From assembly GCA_038750655.1 (NCBI GenBank), contig JBCDGZ010000063.1, forward strand, positions 1 through 41,599: 41,599 bases of DNA, given 5' to 3'. The position numbers and the translations under genes were made by a program. Positions within the stretch are counted from its first letter, which is position 1. Every line of letters begins with the position of its first letter. The stretch comes from JBCDGZ01 sp038750655 (GTDB taxonomy: Bacteria > Bacteroidota > Bacteroidia > Chitinophagales > Saprospiraceae). The notes below the pieces were generated by a model. The model saw only the letters and a program-made list of their open reading frames with translations. It made no database searches and was not told the origin of the DNA. Of the stretch, positions 15,948-24,142 are shown in pieces.

Positions 15948-17530
15948 TGATAAATAATTTTAATCGCTCCACTCTTACCAATCTCCGATTCAATTGGCAC
16001 CCGCACCGGAGGATTCACCCGGTCATCAATTTCCACCGTCAAGGTATTGGGTGGGATGCGACCGACGTTCCAAGCCTTAGAAATCAGGTAATTGTCTACA
16101 TTAGGCATTAGCGTGAGTTTGTGGCGCTTGAGGCTGGGGCGCTTGGCGTCCAGCTTTAACTGCTCTACCACCCAATAGCCGTTGATATTGATCGAAACAA
16201 TGTCGCCGTCGATCTTTTGGTGGTCGTAGGCGTATAGGTACACATCGGGGCTGTTGACAATGACGGTTTGTTGAAAGACGACGGTATCGCCGCCGATGAT
16301 GACCTTCTCTAGCTTCGCGGTATTGAGTGCTTCGGAGCCTTCGTAGACATTGGGATTGCTGGGAGGCGTGTAGACCGGGGCATTGTTACCGGTATTGGTA
16401 TTGGCGTCATTACTGGGCGGAATACCGTTGGAAGTGATGGGAGGGCGATCAATAGAGTTGCTGGGGGCATTATTGCCTTGGTTGGGATTAGGAATGTTGG
16501 AAGTTGACGGCGAGTTGGCCGAAGGTTGATTATTATCGGAAGCTTGAGGGGTCGTACTAGGAGCGTTGTTCTGTGGAGAAGTATTGATGAATACTTCGGG
16601 GTAATCGTCGCTATTGTCCGTTGACTGGGCAGGGTCATTTTGGGGGTTGAGTGGCGTTGGGTTATTGGGGACGGTGTAGCCGGGGGCATCAGTCATCGCG
16701 GGCGTGTTGGACGATGTTGAAGGCTCCTGCTCGGGCCGGGGCCGGTTCAGCTGCGTCAGCGGAGGTTGGGTAGAGGGAATAGAAGGGCTGGCGCAGGGAT
16801 CGCCGGGCTTATCGCGTTCGGTTTCGTCCTTGTAGAGCCGTTGGATTTCTCTTTCATTTAGCGCACGATTGTAGATGCGAATATCGTCTAGCACTCCTGT
16901 GAAATACTCTAGTGCACCTGGTAAGTCGCGACCGATTTCGAGAGGGCGGCGGCTGGTATCCATTTTTTTAGAATAGTAATACTCAAAAATCATCTGCCCG
17001 TTTTGAAATGCCTTTACGGTCATTCCATCGTAGGTGAGCACATAATGGTACCATTTGTTGTAGCGCCACTTTTGCTGAATCTCTTCCGTGAAATCCGTAT
17101 TTAACGATACGGTATATTCAGTAGCTTGCAGGCGATATTGGGGGCTGCTACCTGTTTCATTAGAATAATCCGATTTACAAAGTGCAGTCACCCATTGCAG
17201 CCCTTTGTACTCAGAGCCACGATCCAATTGGAACCATACCGAGAGAGTCAGCTCTCGCTTTGGGGACTCGAGGCTGTGGGAGGTCGGAACGCTGATGTAG
17301 CCCGTTCCATCGAAGCGCATGGCGCTGCAATTATTGCCAAAGCGATCTCTTGCTGGGCTGACCCCGTCGATCAACTCCCCATCATTGTCATTGGAGCTGG
17401 CATCTTCTGCTTGCCCGTAGTTGAAAGGATAATAGGCGATAAGGCCCTGGTTGGGTATTTGTTGCTGCGCAAAACTGGCGATGGTAATTAGGCAGAACAA
17501 AATGGTGAACAATGATTTTACCGGATTCAT
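15938..17530 (-). CDS. Secreted LamG-domain protein with Asn/Pro-rich linker
   Basis: The protein has 530 residues from the chosen ATG; an upstream in-frame start at 17575 would put 15 extra residues before the signal peptide (MNPVKSLFTILFCLITIASFAQ). Residues about 25-230 form a LamG/concanavalin-like domain (GLIAYYPFN...DNDGELIDG, then DDIRIYNRALNEREIQRLY). Next comes a 150-residue linker rich in N, P, S and T, then a C-terminal beta domain (about 400-530) with DGDIVSININGYWV, NVGRIPPNTLTVEIDD and SGAIKI, a module I have seen in other Bacteroidota exported proteins. Such proteins usually bind glycans or matrix. It follows the phosphodiester-glycosidase genes by 73 bp on the same strand and may be co-expressed. 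Confidence 0.85.
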   Translation of the reverse strand: MNPVKSLFTILFCLITIASFAQQQIPNQGLIAYYPFNYGQAEDASSNDNDGELIDGVSPARDRFGNNCSAMRFDGTGYISVPTSHSLESPKRELTLSVWFQLDRGSEYKGLQWVTALCKSDYSNETGSSPQYRLQATEYTVSLNTDFTEEIQQKWRYNKWYHYVLTYDGMTVKAFQNGQMIFEYYYSKKMDTSRRPLEIGRDLPGALEYFTGVLDDIRIYNRALNEREIQRLYKDETERDKPGDPCASPSIPSTQPPLTQLNRPRPEQEPSTSSNTPAMTDAPGYTVPNNPTPLNPQNDPAQSTDNSDDYPEVFINTSPQNNAPSTTPQASDNNQPSANSPSTSNIPNPNQGNNAPSNSIDRPPITSNGIPPSNDANTNTGNNAPVYTPPSNPNVYEGSEALNTAKLEKVIIGGDTVVFQQTVIVNSPDVYLYAYDHQKIDGDIVSININGYWVVEQLKLDAKRPSLKRHKLTLMPNVDNYLISKAWNVGRIPPNTLTVEIDDRVNPPVRVPIESEIGKSGAIKIIYQPQ

Positions 17531-17603
17531 ACTGCTTCTTTTTAAAGGGTTTGAAAATTGTAAGGAGTCCTTCATGGCTATTTTGAGTGATTTTGAAGAA
17601 TAT

Positions 17604-18665
17604 TTATTTAACGATTCCGATCATCGGCCCAAAGCTGCCCCCTAGTTGGTTGCGTTTGAGCTGTGGCAGATACATGCGAGAAATATTACCATCCAGATAG
17701 AGGGCATTGCGACATCCAAAGTAATCTCGGAATAGGGTAGCGAAATCGTAGAAATTCACCGGTTTGCGAGAAATGATGAAGACGATTTTACTGGAATTGA
17801 TAATACCTACACCGCTGCGGATGTACTTATTCTTGGAGCCTTTAGTAAACTTGTGGTGAATACGGCCGTTGATGACCAGCATCGGGCCGGATTGCGTAGC
17901 GTATAGCGTTTCCAAGTCTTTGGCCAGAAACTGTTCAGTTGTCAGAATCTCTGATCGTTTGTTCGGATAGATACAGAAAATACCATTCGGTTGGAGGTAA
18001 AAATTGCCGTAGCTGGACTGCACCGTATCGACGGGGATAAGGGCCTTACCCTCTTCGACATACAGACCCTGCGGAGCCCGCTCGGGCGTATACATTCCGG
18101 CATTGGTAGCAAACAGCAGCTCCTTATCTTCCGCCTCGACCGCCAGTTTCAACTTATCGATACTTTTATAAGGAGCCAAGGAGCTGTCTTGCCAGAAAAA
18201 GCGCAGATCATTTTCCTGGAGGTTGATGACATAGGCATCAAAGACATTGTCAAACAGTTGGGTGCTGAAGGGCAGATTGGCAATCGGTGCATTGAGTAAG
18301 TCCCCGATAAAAGAACGGATCGATTCATCAGAATCGACGCTAAGTGTATCACTCATCATCCCCGATTTGATGGTCAATTGCTCACCAGCATTGCTGAACT
18401 GGTTGAGCATTTCTGCAATGGCCAGGCTGTCCTCGGCCGTTTGTGGATTTTTCATCAAGCCCACCAATCGCTTGTAGCTGACCAGCGAGTCTTCTTTGGC
18501 ACTGAGGTTTAGCTGATAAGTATTCAGCTTTTTATTGCGCTTATTCAACTCTTGCTCTAGCTGCTTATGCTGCCGATCTAACTCCTCATAGCGATCCCTA
18601 CTCACTAGACAGGAGGACAAGGTAAAGAGGAGGAACAAGAGCGAAAAAGCCAGGGTGCGTTTCAT
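17604..18665 (-). CDS. Phosphodiester glycosidase (NAGPA/DUF2233) lipoprotein, paralogue C3
   Basis: The protein has 353 residues. The lipobox LSSC19 predicts a lipid anchor. Residues about 22-70 are a charged coiled coil, followed by a spacer and the NAGPA domain (about 140-353). Conserved motifs are FATNAGMY (185-191), PQGLYVEEG (198-206), GNFYLQPNGIF (220-230), ATQSGP (256-261), IRSGVG (282-287) and ALYLDGNISRMYLP (321-334). The family is named for the mammalian uncovering enzyme that removes GlcNAc from a phosphodiester; bacterial members probably act on cell-surface phosphodiesters. It overlaps the previous gene by ATGA (18662-18665). Closest relatives are C1 and C2 in this locus. Confidence 0.88.
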   Translation of the reverse strand: MKRTLAFSLLFLLFTLSSCLVSRDRYEELDRQHKQLEQELNKRNKKLNTYQLNLSAKEDSLVSYKRLVGLMKNPQTAEDSLAIAEMLNQFSNAGEQLTIKSGMMSDTLSVDSDESIRSFIGDLLNAPIANLPFSTQLFDNVFDAYVINLQENDLRFFWQDSSLAPYKSIDKLKLAVEAEDKELLFATNAGMYTPERAPQGLYVEEGKALIPVDTVQSSYGNFYLQPNGIFCIYPNKRSEILTTEQFLAKDLETLYATQSGPMLVINGRIHHKFTKGSKNKYIRSGVGIINSSKIVFIISRKPVNFYDFATLFRDYFGCRNALYLDGNISRMYLPQLKRNQLGGSFGPMIGIVK

Positions 18666-19576
18666 TTTTGCGTTTTGTTGGTGACGCCGATGATCACGGC
18701 AAATCGATTATAAGTCCTATTCAGTTCTAGCTCAGGGAGGTACATTTCCGAAATCTCCCCATCCAAATACAGTGCACGGGTACAGTTGAGTTCTTCTTGG
18801 AAAAACTTGGCAAAGTCGTAGAAATTGACCGGGCTATCGGACAGTACGAAAACCATTTTCCCCATCCCACTCCTAGGGTCAGTCACTGACCAACCCACGC
18901 CACTGCGAATCTTGCGGTTCGGAGAATTGGGCGTCAGCTTGCGATTAATTCGATTTTTATTCAATAGCAATGGCCCTGATTGAATGGCGTACAGGATATG
19001 CTGGGGATTTTCGCCAAAGTTATTCATGAATTCCAAGCTTTCTAGGATATTGGGGAAGCCCCACTCATTGATATAAAAAATGCCATTAGGATGCAGGTAA
19101 AAGTTGCCGTAGCCGCGCTTGAGATTTACCGCCTTGCGCTGACGGCCGTCTTCAATATACAAGCCCAGAGGGCTGCCATCGACATGAAAAATTCCCCCGT
19201 TGGTCGCAAATAACAATTCTTTGGAAGCTGCTTTCAACTCCGTATTCAAATTATCAATCGTCTGGTAACGTTGCCGCCGCTCATCATCGTAGTACAAGGC
19301 AATATCCGTTGTATTCGGATCGACGCTGTAGGTGTAGTATTTTACCCCCCTGTACCGACGAATACGTGCTTGCTTGCGCTTGCGCGTCTTGGGAGGCACT
19401 AACAAATGGTGCAGCGACTCTCCCGGCAAGGTGTCTACACTATAAGTACTGCTGATCATGGCTTTGGTTACCGAAACGTCCTCTGCAATCGACGTTGCCG
19501 AACAAAGAAGCCCCACAAAGCTCCACAGCCCCAGCTGAAAAATGATATGACTCTTAGACAACAACATATTATTCAT
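18662..19576 (-). CDS. Phosphodiester glycosidase (NAGPA/DUF2233), secreted paralogue C2
   Basis: The protein has 304 residues from the ATG at 19576, or 301 from the ATG at 19567, which lies one base after the stop of the upstream gene. Both place a signal-like hydrophobic segment (IIFQLGLWSFVGLLCSA) at the N-terminus. A basic stretch (KTRKRKQARIRRYRG) precedes the NAGPA domain. Motifs are intact: FATNGGIF, PLGLYIEDG, GNFYLHPNGIF, AIQSGP, IRSGVG and ALYLDGEISEMYLP. Unlike C1 and C3 it has no coiled coil. It overlaps the upstream gene by a few bases and the downstream gene by ATGA, so the three are clearly one transcript. Confidence 0.87.
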   Translation of the reverse strand: MNNMLLSKSHIIFQLGLWSFVGLLCSATSIAEDVSVTKAMISSTYSVDTLPGESLHHLLVPPKTRKRKQARIRRYRGVKYYTYSVDPNTTDIALYYDDERRQRYQTIDNLNTELKAASKELLFATNGGIFHVDGSPLGLYIEDGRQRKAVNLKRGYGNFYLHPNGIFYINEWGFPNILESLEFMNNFGENPQHILYAIQSGPLLLNKNRINRKLTPNSPNRKIRSGVGWSVTDPRSGMGKMVFVLSDSPVNFYDFAKFFQEELNCTRALYLDGEISEMYLPELELNRTYNRFAVIIGVTNKTQK

Positions 19577-20519
19577 CATAATAATAAGCCACCAGATTCG
19601 TCGCTTTGCTGGGACGAATGTCGCGGTCGCCATGAATCCCCTGGATGCGATCCCCAGATTCATCAAAAACCTGTAGAATATCGTAGCTTCCAGTATCCAG
19701 ATTCAACATCACGATGACCTTCATATTTTCCCGCTGCAGGTGATCGTATATTTCCTTGGAGATGTCGTAGAGGAAGACCTCACTTCTGATATTGAAGACA
19801 ATGTGTTGCAGGTTGCCGCTTTGATCTTGAGCCAGCGCCAGAATACGGCGAGAGGCTGTCTCGGTGCGCCCTTCGGTATAGACCCGAAGGTCATTTTTGA
19901 AGACCAGCAATTGGGTTTGAAAAACCGTAGCATCTTCCTCCTCCGCCCAATCAAGAAACTCGTAGCGATCGCGGCTTTGCAGTGGATTCAGCTTCTTTTT
20001 TAAGCTTCCCAGATAGATGCCGGGCTCCTTTTCCAGATCAGAGGCAACAATCCCTCCGGTGGCGTAGACCACCACCAACCCATCCATATCATTCTCAATA
20101 TTGCGATTGACAATTTGGCCATTGTCTACCGTCAGGCCAACGGGCTTAGAGTTATCCCCGCTGGTGAAGGCCCCGGCGCACATCAGGATAATCTTTTTGT
20201 TTTGCTTCCATTCCTGGTAGCGCTCGTAGACATTATCGTGATTTTCAAAAGCAAAGTATTTGGCCTTTACCTTCTGGGAGCGGCGGGCCAGGTGGATGGA
20301 CTCGCCAATGTGGCGGTGCCCGGAATTGAGTTCGTAGATTTTTACATCATCGTTGAATAGTGATCTGGAGTGAGATTCTTTAAGTGGTTCTAAAACGGTC
20401 CTGTCGTCTGCTTCATCAACAGGTGCTGACTGCGTCGTAGGGCTCGGTGCCGGCAGTGCAGACAGCAACAGCATGCTTAGGACGGTAGAAAAAGCGAAGT
20501 AATAAATAGTTGATTTCAT
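19569..20519 (-). CDS. Secreted diverged NAGPA-like protein (module B)
   Basis: The protein has 316 residues. A signal peptide (MKSTIYYFAFSTVLSMLLLSALPA) is followed by a low-complexity stretch to about 55 and one domain (60-316). The domain matches the C-terminal half of the large protein at 21302-22972: both carry [AG]-[AS]-G-[AG]-F-T (115-119 here), P-x-GLTV-[ED]-NG (126-134), DGLV[VI] (146-150), A-T-[VL]-FQTQLL (197-205), RRIL (224-227), LNLD-x-G-x-Y (272-279) and ATNL[VI] near the end. The order parallels NAGPA motifs (NAGMF, PVGLYIENG, TQSGP, RSG, YLDG), so I infer a distant NAGPA relative. Whether it is active is unclear: the QSGP and RSGVG motifs are lost, but LD-x-G remains. Confidence 0.75.
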   Translation of the reverse strand: MKSTIYYFAFSTVLSMLLLSALPAPSPTTQSAPVDEADDRTVLEPLKESHSRSLFNDDVKIYELNSGHRHIGESIHLARRSQKVKAKYFAFENHDNVYERYQEWKQNKKIILMCAGAFTSGDNSKPVGLTVDNGQIVNRNIENDMDGLVVVYATGGIVASDLEKEPGIYLGSLKKKLNPLQSRDRYEFLDWAEEEDATVFQTQLLVFKNDLRVYTEGRTETASRRILALAQDQSGNLQHIVFNIRSEVFLYDISKEIYDHLQRENMKVIVMLNLDTGSYDILQVFDESGDRIQGIHGDRDIRPSKATNLVAYYYDE

Positions 20520-20540
20520 AGAAGGATAGAATTTAATAAT

Positions 20541-21290
20541 TCACTTACGAATAAGAGCTTGATCTTCGATACTATCTAATTGTGCTTGAATTTGCTGAGC
20601 GGCCTGCCGACCGCCACGGCGACGGCGCCATTTGTTCCAGAGGTAGACCATGAGGCTCAGGCCCGCTAGGCAGGTGGCCACAAAGAGGACAAACCAGTAA
20701 GGATGGCGAGTGCTGAATCGATCTAGGATGTACCCCCAGTTGCCGGCCCAGAAGTTCATGGTGAACTTTTCCCAGGTACTCATTTCGACATTGACCATGT
20801 ATTGATTTTCCTCCAATCTTCTGATCAGGTATTTGACCTCCTCATCGTGCTTGGACAGTTGATCATCGGCTATCTGCTGCTGTAGTGTTTTACTACAATT
20901 CGAGAATAGTTCATCTGCTAAAATCGGGTAGATAATGGGTAAAACGCCCTTGACTGCATGGAAAGATTCGGCTAAACGAATCGTTTCGAAGTAGGCGGAT
21001 AAGTCGTTGACCATTAAGGTATTGCTTATTTTGTACTTCTCGATCAATTGAATCAAAAACTCTTCCGGATCTCGCCCTCGATTTTCCAGATACTTCCGAT
21101 CCGCCTCCAAGTGCTTCAAGCGCAGCGGCGCATTCTTTTGTAAGTACTCAGCAAAGGGAAATTGTTGGAAAAACGCCGAATCCGACAGCTCGTCGAACTG
21201 CTCAGCGTAGGGCACTATTTTGAATTGACCAGCCTGCGCGGCGAAGGCTAAACTGGAAAAAAGGAGGAGTAGGAGTAGTTTTAATCGCAT
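20541..21290 (-). CDS. Membrane protein with periplasmic helical domain (module A)
   Basis: The protein has 249 residues from the ATG at 21290; an in-frame TTG at 21293 would add one residue. A signal peptide (1-20) is followed by an alpha-helical extracytoplasmic domain (about 22-195), one membrane segment (199-217) and a basic cytoplasmic tail (KWRRRRGGR). The domain matches the N-terminal half of the protein at 21302-22972: FP[FY]..YL (44-50), L.ADR..L (61-68) and RLE..........V.[VE] to GN[WY].YILDR (184-191). Function is unknown. It lies 8-11 bp after that gene and 21 bp before module B, so A and B here are the separate counterparts of the fused protein. Confidence 0.75.
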   Translation of the reverse strand: MRLKLLLLLLFSSLAFAAQAGQFKIVPYAEQFDELSDSAFFQQFPFAEYLQKNAPLRLKHLEADRKYLENRGRDPEEFLIQLIEKYKISNTLMVNDLSAYFETIRLAESFHAVKGVLPIIYPILADELFSNCSKTLQQQIADDQLSKHDEEVKYLIRRLEENQYMVNVEMSTWEKFTMNFWAGNWGYILDRFSTRHPYWFVLFVATCLAGLSLMVYLWNKWRRRRGGRQAAQQIQAQLDSIEDQALIRK

Positions 21291-21301
21291 CAATCGTTTT
21301 G

Positions 21302-22972
21302 TTATTTGTGGTAAACAATGAGGTTGGTGGCTTTGCGTACATCGACCGTTCCTTTCATATCGTGCAGCAAGTTGCCGTTCTCATCAAATACGTTTAGAAT
21401 ATTGTAAAATCCGACATCCAGATTGAGGATGGCTTCTATCTTCTTGTTGCGGCTGGCCACCATCGCATAAACCTCGTTGGTGATTTCAGCCAGGCTGTAC
21501 TGCGTTTCTAGGTTAAAGATGGCGTGGTGAATTTTGCTGCTGCTGCCGTCGCGATCGCTGAACAAAACCAGAATGCGCCGTTCCCGCTTTTCGGAGTAGG
21601 CCCTGGCCGGATCGATGAGGATTTCATCACTGTAGGCCAGGAGTTGGGTTTGGAAAAGGGTAGCGCGGGTTTGGCGACACCAGTCGAGGAGCTGCGAGTA
21701 AGCCACCAGGCTATGGCGTGGGTTGGAGATGACCAGCGCGCGCCCTCCGGGCACCGGCAGGTTGAAGTTATGACGCTTGAGGTTGAGCACCCGGATGCCG
21801 CCCCCTTTCTGAACGATCACCAGCCCGTCGCGGTCGTGCATCAGCACCGCATTTTCGATATTGCCATTTTCGACGGTCAGCCCTTCGGGCTGCTTTTGCG
21901 CGTTGGTGAAGCCGCCGGAGGCGGCCAGTACGATGGAGTGCTGCTGCCCAAAAGCATAGTACTTTTGTACCACATCCTGATAAGCCAGGTAGGTGGCCTT
22001 GATGTCTGGTCGTTGCATCCAGATGGTCTGGCCGACCTTTTTGCCCCGCTGATCTTCGATCGCTAGCATATTGACCGACCATTCGGCTTGCTGCCCTCGC
22101 CGCGCCCGGCGCTTCTGATGATAATTGTTCATCGACTTGAGCTTCAGCCGAGGTGTGCTGTAGAGCTGCTTGGCCATCGGTAGTGCCTTTTGGGGCAGAA
22201 TCTTGGGGCCAATGAAGAGGAGTACAAATAGGGCAAAAGGAATGGCGGCTTTCCAGTTTCTGGCGCGGAAGAGTATCATACTCATCCAACCGAGTACAAA
22301 GAGCAAGATCAGCAGAGAAATGTAAAACTGCTCTGAATTTTTCTTGCAAAGCAGGCTGTAGGGCGTCATGTAGCTCTTAAATTTCAGCCAGGCCCGGTCG
22401 AGGATGTATTGGTAATTGCCTTGTTTGACGTTTTTCTTAATCTTACTGATGGTGCCCTCTTCCACGGTTACAAAGACCTTGTGTTTCTTCAGGCGGTCCA
22501 TGTAGCCCTGCATCTCCGTACTTTTTTCGTTGAGCTCTCCTTTTTTGATGTAGCTTTGCATCTTCTGAGCAACCTGACTCAGCACGAAAAGACCAATGGT
22601 TTGATAAATCTCATCAGTGGCCCGGTTGATTCGTTGCTTGGGGCCGAGGAAGGCCTCCCCGATCTCAATTTTTTCGTGGAGTTGATCTTTAGTAATAGGG
22701 TAGTAGCGGATGAAGTGCTCACCGAGATAGTAGAGAAATAAGTCGCCGTCTCCTTTGGTGCGCCAGAGCAGTCGGCGATCGGCTTGCAGGGTTTTGAAGT
22801 CTGTAAAATGGACTTGTTTGAGGTAGGCATCGTAGGGGAAGTGCTTAGCGATTTGCTTGACGCTGCGGTGGCCGTTGCGGGTCAGATAGGCTCGCATGAA
22901 TGCACTTTGCGAAAATCCCGACAGCGGCAGCAGTAGGCCACCAAGGATCAGGTAGAGGTACATTTTTTTCAT
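21302..22972 (-). CDS. A-B fusion: membrane protein with periplasmic helical domain and C-terminal NAGPA-like domain
   Basis: The protein has 556 residues from the ATG at 22972, which precedes a signal peptide (MKKMYLYLILGGLLLPLSGFSQ); the longer open frame to 23023 overlaps the upstream gene and adds 17 unlikely residues. Residues 25-200 are module A, with FPYDAYL (45-51), LQADRRLL (62-69) and GNYQYILDR (185-193). Two membrane segments (216-234 and 242-258) flank a short basic loop. Residues about 285-556 are module B: ASGGF (351-355), PEGLTVENG (362-370), DGLVIV (382-387), then FQTQLL, RRILVLF, LNLDVGFYNIL and ATNLIVY. The topology puts both domains outside the cytoplasm. It is flanked by paralogue C1 and by a separate A-B pair. 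I do not recognise a characterised homologue. Confidence 0.78.
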   Translation of the reverse strand: MKKMYLYLILGGLLLPLSGFSQSAFMRAYLTRNGHRSVKQIAKHFPYDAYLKQVHFTDFKTLQADRRLLWRTKGDGDLFLYYLGEHFIRYYPITKDQLHEKIEIGEAFLGPKQRINRATDEIYQTIGLFVLSQVAQKMQSYIKKGELNEKSTEMQGYMDRLKKHKVFVTVEEGTISKIKKNVKQGNYQYILDRAWLKFKSYMTPYSLLCKKNSEQFYISLLILLFVLGWMSMILFRARNWKAAIPFALFVLLFIGPKILPQKALPMAKQLYSTPRLKLKSMNNYHQKRRARRGQQAEWSVNMLAIEDQRGKKVGQTIWMQRPDIKATYLAYQDVVQKYYAFGQQHSIVLAASGGFTNAQKQPEGLTVENGNIENAVLMHDRDGLVIVQKGGGIRVLNLKRHNFNLPVPGGRALVISNPRHSLVAYSQLLDWCRQTRATLFQTQLLAYSDEILIDPARAYSEKRERRILVLFSDRDGSSSKIHHAIFNLETQYSLAEITNEVYAMVASRNKKIEAILNLDVGFYNILNVFDENGNLLHDMKGTVDVRKATNLIVYHK

Positions 22973-22985
22973 GAGGGTAGAAAGT

Positions 22986-23876
22986 TTATTCCACAATGCC
23001 GATAAAAGGGCCAAATTTTCCATTCATTTCCATTCTATTCAGCGCCGGTAAAAACATCTCGGAGATGGCACCATCGAGGTACAGGGCGTCTGAACAGCCA
23101 AAATATTCTTTAAACAACATGGCAAAATCAAAGAAATTGACCGGTGCCACCGAAATGGCCAGGACAATTTTCTGACTGGACAAAATGCCTACACCGCTTC
23201 GAATGTAAGTATTGGCGGAGCCTGCCCGAAATGCCGGATGTATCGTATCATTCAAGAGCAGCGCTGGCCCGGATTGGGTCGCAAAAAAGCTGCTGTCTCC
23301 AGTTGTGGCAAATTGCTCACTCTCCATAATGTGTGCACCACTTTTGCCAATGCTGAATACCCCGTTGGGTTTCATATAAAAATTGCCTTCCCCCTCCTGG
23401 AGATCAAGAGGATGCAGTTCCTTTCCATTTTCAATATACAGCCCAACAGGTTGATGATCAGGGGCAAACATGCCAGCATTGGTCGCAAAGACCAGACGCC
23501 CACCGTCTGCTTCCACATGAGAACGCAGTGCTTCCAGATCTTGCAGCCCTTGACCTACAGAGTCTTGCAAGAAAAGCCGAAGGTCACTTTTCTCAATGTC
23601 AACGATATAAGTATCAAAGTCTTGCCCACGGTACTGCACTTGAGCGGCCGTAGACATGCGCTTCGTCCTTAACTCCTGCAAATCAGCAAGCATGGTTTGC
23701 TGCCTTGCCTGGAGTATCGCTATTTCTTCCCTTAATTCTTGAATTTGATTGCGATAAGTGTTCTCTTGCTGATAATCTCTTCCGACCAGAAACAGTATCA
23801 GTAAGAGTAAACCCGCGAGGGCTGTGATATTTAAAATGGTAGGACTCGGGCTCGAATTGAGTTGAGGTTCTTCCAT
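22986..23876 (-). CDS. Membrane-anchored phosphodiester glycosidase (NAGPA/DUF2233), paralogue C1
   Basis: The protein has 296 residues. A single membrane segment (15-33) near the N-terminus has no cleavage site, so the protein is a type II membrane protein. A coiled coil (about 36-74) follows, then the NAGPA domain (85-296): NAGMF (133-137), PVGLYIENG (143-151), GNFYMKPNGVF (164-174), ATQSGP (199-204), IRSGVG (225-230) and ALYLDGAISEMFLP (264-277). All motifs shared with C2 and C3 are intact. It is the first gene of the minus-strand cluster and is divergent from a T9SS cargo gene. The A-B fusion starts 13 bp downstream. The substrate is unknown. Confidence 0.88.
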   Translation of the reverse strand: MEEPQLNSSPSPTILNITALAGLLLLILFLVGRDYQQENTYRNQIQELREEIAILQARQQTMLADLQELRTKRMSTAAQVQYRGQDFDTYIVDIEKSDLRLFLQDSVGQGLQDLEALRSHVEADGGRLVFATNAGMFAPDHQPVGLYIENGKELHPLDLQEGEGNFYMKPNGVFSIGKSGAHIMESEQFATTGDSSFFATQSGPALLLNDTIHPAFRAGSANTYIRSGVGILSSQKIVLAISVAPVNFFDFAMLFKEYFGCSDALYLDGAISEMFLPALNRMEMNGKFGPFIGIVE

Positions 23877-24037
23877 TTACCTATACAATAACGGAATTTA
23901 ATTTTAAAAAATTCGATTTTTACAGACCGAGATATGTTAAAATTTCGACTAATCTCCCCTAAAGAAGGCTTAAAAGGTAGAGGAAGTGTAGTTTGGGCGG
24001 CTAACTGGCCAAATATGTGTAGTCCATCACTTTATGA

Positions 24038-24069
24038 TTAGATATATTTGAGGAAATATTATAACTTTG
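24038..24069 (+). promoter_or_regulatory. Bacteroidota promoter for the T9SS cargo gene
   Basis: TTAG (24038-24041, 3 of 4 to TTTG), a 20-nt spacer, and TAACTTTG (24062-24069), an exact TAnnTTTG. A second exact match, TATATTTG, overlaps the spacer at 24043-24050 but lacks an upstream partner. Confidence 0.6.
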
Positions 24070-24142
24070 GCTCATCAATTCGAATATGACCAACCAACAA
24101 AAATCTCCTTTATTAAAATATTTAAATTCAAATCGTAAATCT

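Noticed and set aside
16309..16760. Repetitive Asn/Pro-coding stretch considered as a CRISPR-like or tandem repeat
   Set aside because: There are no regularly spaced repeats at DNA level; it encodes the low-complexity linker of the LamG protein.
21524..22066. Plus-strand open frame opposite the A-B fusion gene
   Set aside because: It is the shadow of the minus-strand gene, whose protein matches modules A and B and has a signal peptide.
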